Shown here: positions 55,690 through 64,000 of the stretch, piece after piece | How the letters are laid out: every line of letters starts with the position of its first letter | How positions within the stretch are numbered: the first letter of the stretch is position 1 | NCBI GenBank assembly: GCA_949987705.1 | Contig: OX465281.1 | Location: forward strand, 171,444,516 to 171,508,515 | Direction: 5' to 3' | Source: Thereva unica | Taxonomy: Eukaryota > Arthropoda > Insecta > Diptera > Therevidae | DNA: 64,000 bases | The notes under the pieces: model-generated | Databases searched by the model: none | Told to the model about the DNA's origin: nothing | What the model saw: the letters and a program-made list of their open reading frames with translations, nothing else | Position numbers and translations under genes: made by a program

Positions 55690-57137
55690 TATAAGCGTAA
55701 TCTCTCACTGGGGGTTTTTTGCAGGAACTGTTTGCAGTGGTACAGCTGATGGTTTTGTTTGCATAAAATGCATTGGGTTATTGTAGATGCAAGTGATGAG
55801 AATGTCTTTGATGGTTTCTTGTGGTGTTCTGGTTTCACATTCCCTTTTCCGCCTAAGGCCTCCAACGCCTGGAAACGTTTTTCAAGGAATGCTAAGAAGT
55901 CCTTCAAAGATGCTAACTCCTTTGGATTTGCAAGGGACTGCTCATACATTGCATGAGTGTTCTTGTCTAACTTTAGCTGCAGGATGTGAAGCAGTAATGG
56001 GTCCCAGTTTTCAGTTGAAACTCCCAAATTTTCTAAGCCCAGAAGGCATTCTTGGGTTATACCTATCATGTAGATTCTTTACTGATGTTGCCGTTCCACA
56101 TTCGTTTGCATGAGAAGGCTGAGATAACAATTTATTGACCAGAGCTGCAACAAGTATCCTTAGATTGTTGTAGCGATCTTGAAGTGTTCTCCACGCTGCT
56201 GTGTAGTTCTCTTCTGACAAAGAATAATGTCTTATCAGACGTTCTGCTTCTCCTACTAGGTTGGCTTTCAGGTACCACATTTTTTGACAGTTCGCCAATG
56301 TTTGTTTATGCACCATTTCTGTGTATAAATCGTGAAATTGCTTCCATTTCAGATAATCTCCATCAAATTTTGGGAGCTCTATCTTTGGAAGTTTCATAAA
56401 TGAGCTTGCTTGACTGGATTGTAGGCTGTTGTTGGCTCCTTGCCTTTGCTCCTGCAATCTGGTTGTCAATGCTACGAGTAGGTGCTGCACATTTTCTTCA
56501 GCTTGGATGTAACTATCGGTATCGTCATGGATTTCGGCTGGATCGTCAACTAATTCCCACAGCCTACTGTTTAATTCCTCAATCTGGGACCAATAATGTT
56601 TGACTGCTTCAAGTTTTACCTTGCAGTAAACCGTGTCATGCATCTGGTTCCTGTCAATTGATTGCATTAAACGATTCAAGGATTGGAGTACTGATTGCTG
56701 CCTCCTCTTCATCCTTTTGACTTCTTCAGTGATTGCCTGGGTGTTTCAGCCTCGGTTGGGCTTGTCACATTAATTTGAACCTTTGATTGCCTGGGTGTTG
56801 GTGTTGCAGATTGCCTTGGAGTTGGTATTGCAGATGGCCTGGGAAATTCCTTCAACTTTTCCTCAAACAGCTCCCGATATTCTTGGAATATCTTGGCGAT
56901 TGCTGTGCAATAATTTTTAGTCGTGTATTCATGGGTCTCGTGATTGGGAAGCTCCTTAAGATTGATGTCATTCCTTTCAAAAGATAGCCAATTATCTTAT
57001 AGCCGCCGGATGCGTTCCAGGTAATAGTCCCTGTTTTTTCGGTCCGCTGGGTCTTTCTTATAATTGCTGACGACTCTCTGGATCTCTTGCCCCAAATAGA
57101 ATTGGTCCTGCATTAATTCCTCCAAAGTCTTCGACAT
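55690..57137 (-). pseudogene. BEL/Pao Gag, broken
   Basis: Starts at ATG 57,137 (MSKTLEELMQDQFYLG), one stop after about 46 codons (near 56,998), then a Pro/Thr-rich linker with PTPRQSATPTPRQS. A stop and frame change near 56,710 lead to a DUF1759-type capsid region (56,712-56,011: LPKIELPKFDGDYLKWKQFHDLY, ANLVGEAERLI, RTLQDRYN). A further frame change leads to 56,069-55,690 with GITQECLLGLENLGV, HILQLKLDKNTHAMYEQ and one zinc knuckle, CILCKQNHQLYHC. It breaks off at 55,690, before the second knuckle and the protease. DUF1759 is the hallmark of Pao/BEL gag. Confidence 0.85.
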
Positions 57138-57207
57138 GATGACAGCTGTTGATTAGCTCCCGAGATTGATGCGAAGATGTGAGTTGCGTGATACAAGTGC
57201 TACACCC

Positions 57208-57226
57208 GATCACGTCGGGGTCACCA
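57208..57226 (-). promoter_or_regulatory. BEL primer-binding site, tRNA-Trp type
   Basis: Minus strand TGGTGACCCCGACGTGATC, which is complementary to the 3' end of tRNA-Trp (CCA included) as I know it. It lies one base inside the 5' LTR, the standard place for the minus-strand DNA primer. Confidence 0.75.
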
Positions 57227-57227
57227 A

Positions 57228-57862
57228 TGTTTAATACTAGAAGTTCTTTTACTTCCCGGTGGACTGATTGTCCAAAGTTTCCTTTTAAATTATCAAGGTG
57301 TTACACCTTGACAAAGTTATTTAAAATTGTTGACAAAGTGATTCACCTTGACAACGATTGCTTTGTTGATTTGTAAAGTTTGTGCTTGAGCGAAACACCC
57401 AAACACAGGACAATTAGAAATTAAACGCTTGAAGTCTTATTAATAACTGTTCTATTTAATTATCCATTAATTTCTTTTATATACACAAAACTGCTTACTT
57501 TGCTAAAAGAATGTTCTATGCATTTTGTGCAACATTAGAATTTCTGAGCATCTGCCGATTCCCTATGGAAATTCCCGTTATCTAGCCGCTTCGCATATTT
57601 TCTCATGGCCGGACGGATCAGATTACGTCTGGCTTGATATTTTATCAGAAATTCTAATGTTGCTGGTCAACATGCTTACATGCCGAAAAATGAAAATTTA
57701 AAGATAATAAATGTTTTTACTTTTGAATGGGAAAAATTATGATGACAAAAAAGTTTTTGTTTTGTTTTTGGGTTATTAAATTTGTACTATACGAAAATTT
57801 ATGTGATATATTAAAATGATTGATTTTTATGATATACTAAATTTGTACTATGAGTACAAACA
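57228..57862 (-). repeat. BEL element 5' LTR
   Basis: A 635-bp copy of the LTR. It drives transcription toward lower coordinates. Its outer end (57862) abuts the ATATC duplication and gypsy integrase sequence; its inner end is one base from the primer site. Confidence 0.95.
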
Positions 57863-58700
57863 ATATCTAAACCCACACACAATTAATGGACTCCTAACGA
57901 ATGAAAGAATTATGGGTTTAATACAAGAACATTTTAGAAATTACAAGATCATATATACCCAGACTATCGTTGAAGATATACCGAACGAGGAAGAACAAGA
58001 TGAAAAAATATTAATAACACATCGTAGAGCACATAGAAACTCAGAAGAAAACCGCCAACAATTACTACAGAATTTTTATTTTCCTAGAATGAGTTTCAAA
58101 ATTAAAAGACTACTAAAAAACTGATCGTTTTGCAAGGAGAATAAATATGATAGACATCCAAATAAAACCTTTATAAATCCAACCCCAATTCCGAATTATC
58201 CAGGTCACATAATTCATATCGATATACTCCATGCCGAAGGTCACATGGCCCTAACAGCAGTGGACAAATTGACCAAATACGCAAAAACGATTTTAATCAA
58301 ATCACGCTCAGTAGAAGATATCCGTGGCCCTTTGAGAGACATACTTTTCTTTTATACAGTCCCTGAAATTGTTATTCTGGACAATGAGAAATCCTTCATA
58401 TCGTTATCCTTAATGCCAATGATGGAAGACGAATTAGCCATACGTGTATTCAAAGTCCCACCTTACAAAAGCGAAGTGAATGGACAGATCGAAAGGTTCC
58501 ATTCCACCCTTATTGAAATCATGAGGTGTCTGAAAGCCGAAGGAATCTCGCGTTCATTCGAAGAATTGCTCGAAAGGGCAACCTATGAGTACAATGACAC
58601 AATACACTCAGTTACTCGAAAGAAACCTGTCGAACTTTTCTTTGGTCGTTCACCAAGAATAAGCCCGGAAGACTTTGAAATACACCAGAGCAGATAACAT
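57863..58700 (+). pseudogene. Ty3/gypsy integrase
   Basis: Third piece of the gypsy element. After the ATATC duplication the frame reads LNPHTINGLLTNERIMGLIQEH, then the zinc-binding region (HRRAHRNSEENRQQLLQNFYFPRM), where one Cys codon has become TGA at 58,122-58,124, leaving KN-stop-SFCKENKYDRHP. The catalytic core follows: HIDILHAEG, VILDNEKSF and NGQIERFHS with all three acidic residues. A stop at 58,695-58,697 and a frame change precede NIEKLKQK. The sequence ends at about 58,715, where the LOA-like element begins. env and 3' LTR are not seen. Confidence 0.85.
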
Positions 58701-58808
58701 AGAAAAATTAAAACAAAAACCCTCACCGATGTATCTACACCTTGACGTGGGGGTGAGGCTTGCGTGGTCCCGTTAGGACGCCCTGACTAAGATAGATACT
58801 TAAAAGCA

Positions 58809-60002
58809 ATGGATAAAACAAAGGAAATTTGTACCCCAGGTGGTAAACCTGCAAGCCAGGGAAATCCACCCTCTACGGAGGTCGGCCTCATGGATTCTGG
58901 GGGAGGCCATCTATTGCTTACGAGGAACAGGGAAGTGGACGACTCGCATGTCAACGCAGTCACGCAGGAAAGCGTAGAAGCGGCGGCGAGCGAGCTAGTG
59001 AAGCTGAACCTGGAGGTATGCTCAGAGAAGGTGGACAATGCGATGCAGCAATGTGTCAAGAGGTCAGCCGGCTCTGGGCCTACGTTAGCGCAGGAATCCG
59101 ACTCGGAAATTAGGCAAAAGCAGCTGAAGCAGAAGAGGAAGAGGGAGCGCAAAAGACAGAAGAAGGCAACTTCCTCTGTTGGGGGATCGGCCGAGTCCAC
59201 TCCGGAGGAGGGGGGACCCACGAAGAGGTTTAGAGGTGAAAGTCTCTGCACCTCAGCCGTGGGTTCTACTGTCGAAGGGGAGGATAAGGCCAGGGAAAGG
59301 AAGGGTGGACAACCTCAACCTGTAAAACAGGGAGGAGTCAACCCTTCTGTCTCGGGGGTCGTGCGTGCGGAGCCTGTGGCGGAGAATACCTACGCAGGCA
59401 TAGCAGGCTGTGACCTCCGTTTGGGTGTGACCGACGATGGAAGGGAGGAGGGTCTGGGCACGAAGCAGGTAACCGTTTTTAAAGCGGCCCTGCTCAAGGC
59501 ACTAGACTCTCTGCCTGACAACGCTGGTGACATCGGTATTACCGAGGTAGACTTGGAGGGCGGGGTCATTGCACTCAGGTGCGTGAACCAAAAATCCAAG
59601 GCCTGGCTGTACGAAGCTGTCGGAAAGATGACTGACCTATGGGAAGGAGTCAATCTGAGAGTGGAGCGCCTTCACATCCTTAAGGATGTGAGGAGGATGA
59701 TCATCCGAGTTCCCGGTTCGCCGGAGAGCAAGGAAACCATCTTAGCCAGATTACGTCGTCAAAATGCCTGTGTGACGGACACTTCTAAGTGGAGGGTCAG
59801 TCGCATAGGCAGATATGGTGACGCGAAAAACGGCGGTACCATTCTCACCGTATGGTGTTCGAAGGAGGAGGCGGAGGCGGTCAGGCATGCAGGGGGGAAA
59901 CTCAACTGCGGGCTGGACCTTGCCTACGTGCGATTCCAGAAGGACAAGCCGGAGGAAATGGTAGAGTCGGCCGGAAAGGCAGCTGAACAAGGGGACCAGT
60001 GA
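58809..60002 (+). CDS. LOA-like ORF1 protein (DUF4780-type), copy 2
   Basis: 397 codons, uninterrupted. N-terminal 100 residues are acidic and Ser-rich; a strongly basic block (KQLKQKRKRERKRQKK, about 98-117) could bind RNA or DNA; the DUF4780-like domain spans about 215-385 (FKAALLKALDSLP, GGVIALRCVN, LWEGVNLRVERL, MIIRVPGSPESKETI, TILTVWCSKEEAEAV). It acts as the RNA chaperone-like partner of ORF2. The stop at 60,000-60,002 is one base before the ORF2 ATG at 60,004, consistent with re-initiation. Confidence 0.8.
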   Translation: MDKTKEICTPGGKPASQGNPPSTEVGLMDSGGGHLLLTRNREVDDSHVNAVTQESVEAAASELVKLNLEVCSEKVDNAMQQCVKRSAGSGPTLAQESDSEIRQKQLKQKRKRERKRQKKATSSVGGSAESTPEEGGPTKRFRGESLCTSAVGSTVEGEDKARERKGGQPQPVKQGGVNPSVSGVVRAEPVAENTYAGIAGCDLRLGVTDDGREEGLGTKQVTVFKAALLKALDSLPDNAGDIGITEVDLEGGVIALRCVNQKSKAWLYEAVGKMTDLWEGVNLRVERLHILKDVRRMIIRVPGSPESKETILARLRRQNACVTDTSKWRVSRIGRYGDAKNGGTILTVWCSKEEAEAVRHAGGKLNCGLDLAYVRFQKDKPEEMVESAGKAAEQGDQ

Positions 60003-60003
60003 A

Positions 60004-63000
60004 ATGGAATCCTCTTCAGCTGGGCGGGAGGTGGGCCAGTTCCGGCAATTAAAGGTTTGCCAGTTGAATCTACACCATAGCAGAGCAGCATCAGCAATGA
60101 TGACGCGAGGCTTCGGTGAGATGAAGCTGGATATTGCTCTCATACAGGAACCCTGGATTTACAAGGGTAGGATTAGGGGACTATCTGGGAGCTTTGGCAC
60201 TCTGTACGTTCCCAATGCGAATGAAAGAGTGAGGACGTGTGTGCTGGTGAAACACGGAGTGCAGGCGGTTTTACTGCCGCACTTGTGCACACCAGATCTC
60301 ACAGCAGTACGCGTAGGTACTGGAAGTGGGGCTTTCATTCTAGCCTCAGCCTAACTTCCGTACGATTCGCCAGATCCTCCGCCCACCAGGGAGTTGGAAA
60401 TTCTGGTTATTACCTGTGGCGAAAAAGGCACAGGGTTAATAGTTGGCTGCGACGGAAATGCACACAACACGGTGTGGGGAAGCACCAACGACAAACATAG
60501 AGGAGAAGCTTTGCTCGAATTTGTGGAATGCAACAATCTAGTTATTGCAAATAGAGGGGTAGAACCAACCTTCGTCGATGCTAGACGAAGGGAAGTCATA
60601 GATATAACTCTATGCAGCAACCGGATGTTGACAAGATTGACCAAATGGGAGGTGATGGATCGGACGACTATGTCAGATCACAGAGCCATTTCATTTGAGA
60701 TAGCGTACGGAACCCCGGGCAGGGGAGACGGAATTAGAACAACGAGAATTCCCCGCAACACGGACACGTCTAGATATACTGAAATGTTGCGCAGGAATCT
60801 CGGGGAGCGTGTGCCAAGGGCACCGAAAACCACAAGAGAAGCAGAGTCTCAGTTGCATGTCCTGCAGACAGCGATAGAGAACGCTTTTCGAGTGGCGTGT
60901 CCTCTTACGTCAGTGGATGACCATGATCCCACACCCTGGTGGTGTAGGGAACTGGAGAAACTGAAGAAAGAGGTCAGAAGGGCTTTCAACCAAGCGATGA
61001 GGTGCAATGACCCGGTTGCCTGGGAGAATTACAAAGCCAAGAAAAGAGAAATGAAACAAACTCTGCGACGACGGAAAAGGGAGTCGTGGAGGGACTTCTG
61101 CTCGAGCATGGAGAGCATATCTGAGGCCAGCAGACTTCAGAAAATGATCTCCAGGGACCCGGTCTCCAAAGTCGGACTCGTTCGTGACCCGTCGGGGAGG
61201 ATGACGGAGACGCTGGAGGAAACCAACAAGATCCTGATGGAAGTTCACTTTCCTGGCAGCTATATCTCGGGTAAATCTTGGGCTATTCGTAACAGAATGG
61301 CTACAAGGATGAACCGAGAGGAGGCTAACGGGCTGGTGACGGAGGAAGGGGTGAGACGTGCAATAGACACATTCTCTCCCTTCAAGACATCGGGGCGTGA
61401 CGGAATATTCCCTGCGCTGCTTCAATGGGGCAAAGAAATCATTGCACCCAGGCTTAGGGGAATATTCGTTACCTGTCTAGCAACAGGATACATTCCGGCG
61501 GTGTGGAGGGAAACCAAAGTGGTATTTCTCCCTAAGCCAGGCAAGAAGGACTACACCGAGGCGAAGTCCTCCAGGCCAGTCAGCCTAACATCCTTTCTGT
61601 TGAAAACAATGGAAAGAGTGGTGGCAGACCACCTGGAGAGTACTATGCTAAGGAGGCACCCTTTAAGTAGAAGCCAGCACGCTTACCAGGCTGGCAGATC
61701 TACAGAAACGGCACTTCACCAATTGGTGCGAGTAGCCGAGGGGGAACTGTATACCGGAGGCATAGCTATGGCCGTTATTATGGACATCGAAGGCGCCTTC
61801 GACAAGATACAGTTCAACAAACTCAAAGACGCTCTGGTGAGGCGCTAGGTCAGCCCCATGATTGTAAGGTGGGTGGACAGCATGCTGAATAACAGAGCGG
61901 TAAGGATTCAGACAGGAGACTCGCGGCTTCGAGGGAGGGTCAGCAAGGGATGCCCACAGGGCGGGGTCCTATCGCCCCTCCTGTGGAACATCACTGTGGA
62001 CACTCTGATCAGGCGGCTAGAGGTAATGGGCGTGCATACCGTTGGGTATGCAGATGATGTAGCGATTGTGGCACGTGGCAAGTTTATGAGCACTACGGCA
62101 GATATCATGAGGAATGCACTCCAAGTGGTTGAGCAGTGGTGTACGGAACAGGGCCTCAACATAAATGCCAATAAGACAGACGCGATAATCTTCACTAGGA
62201 AGATTAAAGATCTGGATTTTCAGCCCCTCATGCTTTTTGGATCGAGGATCAAGGTGTCTGGGACGGTCAAGTATCTGGGTGTATACTTGGACTCGCGACT
62301 AACCTGGAAATACCACGTTGAAGAGAAGATTAAGAAGGCGACAAGGGTGCTTCACCAGTGCAGAAGAGTATGTGGACTAAGGTGGGGTATCTCACCAAGG
62401 TTAGCATACTGGACATATACCATGATGGTGAGACCCATCATAACTTATGCCTCGGTGGTCTGGTGGACTAAAGCCACACAGAAAACCGTCAAGAGGCATT
62501 TGGACAAGGTGCAAAGAATGGCCAGCGTAGGTGTGAGCGGTGCTTTCCGCACCACACCCGCCGCGGCATTGGAGGCGCTGTTAGGTCTGCTGCCGTTAGA
62601 TCTCCAGGTGATGAAGACTGCGGCAGCCTCAGCGATTCGGATGAGACGGGATGCCGCATGGCAGGCGTCAGGAACCTTATATGGGCACATGAAGATCCTG
62701 GATCGCATTAAAGGGATTAGGGAGCTCATGATGCCCATGGAAGGGATCACAAAAATGAGGGTGACCGAAAGGTATCATAAAAGGAAGGGAGACCGGAAGA
62801 CATATATATCTTCACGGACGGATCCATGATTGACGGCAGAGCAGGTGCGGGAGTCTTCTCAGAGGACTTAAATCTGACCTGCTCTCTGGCTTTGGGGAAT
62901 TACACCTCAGTCTACCAGGCGGAAATGCTTGCTCTGCTGCACACGCTGGATCACATAAATGAGGGTCAGGTGCAGGGAAGAAGTATCCTTATAGCACTGG

Positions 63001-63656
63001 ACAATCAGGCTGTGATTAAGCGCATGAATCAGACAGAGATTAATGCGTCTCTGGCGTTGGAATGTGTCCAAAAACTGAACAGGTGTGCGCAACAAAACAA
63101 CGTGACGCTAGCTTGGGTTAGAGGACATACAGGCATCGATGGGAACGAAAAGGCTGACAACCTGGCAAAACAGGGGTCAACTTCGGAATTCTGGGGACAG
63201 GAGCCATACTCTGCCATTGGCAGAGGGTTGGTAAGGAACTACATCGAGAAATGGGTCGCTGAGGAACACCGGAGACGGTAGGACGCTATGACCACGTGTA
63301 GGCAGGCTAAGATGGTGCCTACGTTGCCGATTACCGCAGCTAGAAGAAGGATCCTGCATATGCAAAGGAGAACCCTCAGATGGTTGGTGGCACTGATTAC
63401 AGGACACGGATGTTTCAGGTATCACGTAAAAAGAATGGGAATTCTGGAGGATGACACCTGTCGGAAGTGCCTGGAGGAACCTGAGACGGCCACACACATA
63501 GTGTGTCACTGTCCGGCGGTGGCGAGGAAAAGGGCTGCCATAACTGGACTCCATTGGATGGAGGACATGAGGCAGACTCCCTTCAATCAGCTGCTTGCGA
63601 TAACTAGGGGAGTCGAAGTAAGGGAGCAATGGGACAACCCACTGCAACCCCAATAA
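60004..63656 (+). pseudogene. LOA-like ORF2 (endonuclease-RT-RNase H), copy 2
   Basis: One polyprotein with few lesions. Endonuclease at residues about 15-225 (QLNLHHSRAAS, DIALIQEPW, IVGCDGNAHNTVWGSTN, SDHRAISF), with a TAA at 60,352-60,354. RT from about 61,320 (FSPFKTSGRDGI, VVFLPKPGK, MAVIMDIEGAFDKIQ, GCPQGGVLSPLL, GYADDVAIV at about 62,044) with a TAG at 61,846-61,848 between the first Asp and motif B. A frameshift near 62,800 precedes RNase H (FTDGSMIDGRAGAG, LDNQAVIKRM, RGHTGIDGNEKADNLA). A TAG at 63,279-63,281 precedes the C-terminal [18 protein letters not shown]. All catalytic residues are present; it is recently dead. Confidence 0.85.
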
Positions 63657-63724
63657 GATGACTCTAGGCAGAGGGACGAAAAGGGACCCGCAAATAGTGG
63701 TCTGATTCGATATCCCTCGAAAAT

Positions 63725-64000
<276 letters not shown>

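Larger units (their letters stand above)
25574..57862 (-). mobile_element. Env-bearing BEL/Pao LTR retrotransposon with nested insertions
   Basis: LTRs at 25574-26215 and 57228-57862 start TGT and end ACA on the plus strand and differ by roughly ten changes. A 5-bp duplication ATATC flanks the element (25569-25573 and 57863-57867), in gypsy DNA. It is on the minus strand: primer site at 57208-57226, gag at 57137-55690, pol in two pieces (45560-44399 and 33182-30600), env 30480-26242, then a purine-rich tract (minus strand AAGGCGGGCAG) just before the 3' LTR. Own sequence is about 8-9 kb; the rest is later insertions at env, mid-RT and the gag/pol junction. Confidence 0.9.

Overview
This is repeat-dense DNA from an insect, probably a fly. 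Nearly every recognisable stretch belongs to a transposable element (TE): PIF/Harbinger with a MADF-BESS partner gene, LOA-like and CR1-like non-LTR elements, Ty3/gypsy, a CsRn1-like gypsy, an env-bearing BEL/Pao, several hAT elements, a Helitron and many MITEs. The only host-like coding sequence is a broken fragment of the exosome nuclease gene Dis3. No tRNA, rRNA or intact host gene was found. The organism call is inference from element composition. The pile-up resembles heterochromatin or a piRNA-cluster-type TE graveyard.

The window resolves into two nested blocks. Block 1 (about 1-12,830) is a Harbinger element. Its transposase gene is broken by a pair of TTA-flanked MITEs. It is also broken by a LOA-like element whose 14-bp target duplication (TACTTACTGTAAAT) lies at 2506-2519 and 12545-12558. 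Inside that LOA copy sit an A-rich stretch, a Helitron (7232-11029) carrying about 27 copies of a 128-bp tandem repeat, and the Dis3 fragment. The first exon of the MADF gene reappears beyond the LOA insertion. A 5'-truncated CR1-like RT fragment follows (12,832-14,160), then 1.8 kb of unassigned DNA.

Block 2 (about 15,990-58,700) is one gypsy element cut into three pieces (15,992-18,103; 25,471-25,573; 57,863-58,700). The first interruption is a 7.4-kb structure built on a nearly identical direct duplication (18298-21880 and 21883-24992) plus a third partial copy. The second is a complete BEL/Pao element on the minus strand (25,574-57,862), with 0.64-kb LTRs, a 5-bp target duplication (ATATC) and a tRNA-Trp-type primer site. 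It is swollen to 32 kb by its own insertions: an unclassified DNA transposon in env (27,495-29,986, TAA duplication), a foldback plus a young CsRn1-like gypsy (35,271-41,555, LTRs identical by eye) plus hAT and tandem-repeat debris in pol, and about 10 kb of mixed elements at the gag/pol junction.

Block 3 (58,720-63,840) is a nearly full-length LOA-like element with an intact ORF1 and an ORF2 carrying three nonsense codons and one frameshift. It ends in a long (TA)n tract. Junctions and target duplications give a relative insertion order for most of the window. The least explained items are the CACAGG-ended transposon at 27,495, the interlocked Harbinger gene pair, the 7-kb duplicated unit at 18,100-25,470, and the Helitron satellite with its nine-monomer higher-order repeat.
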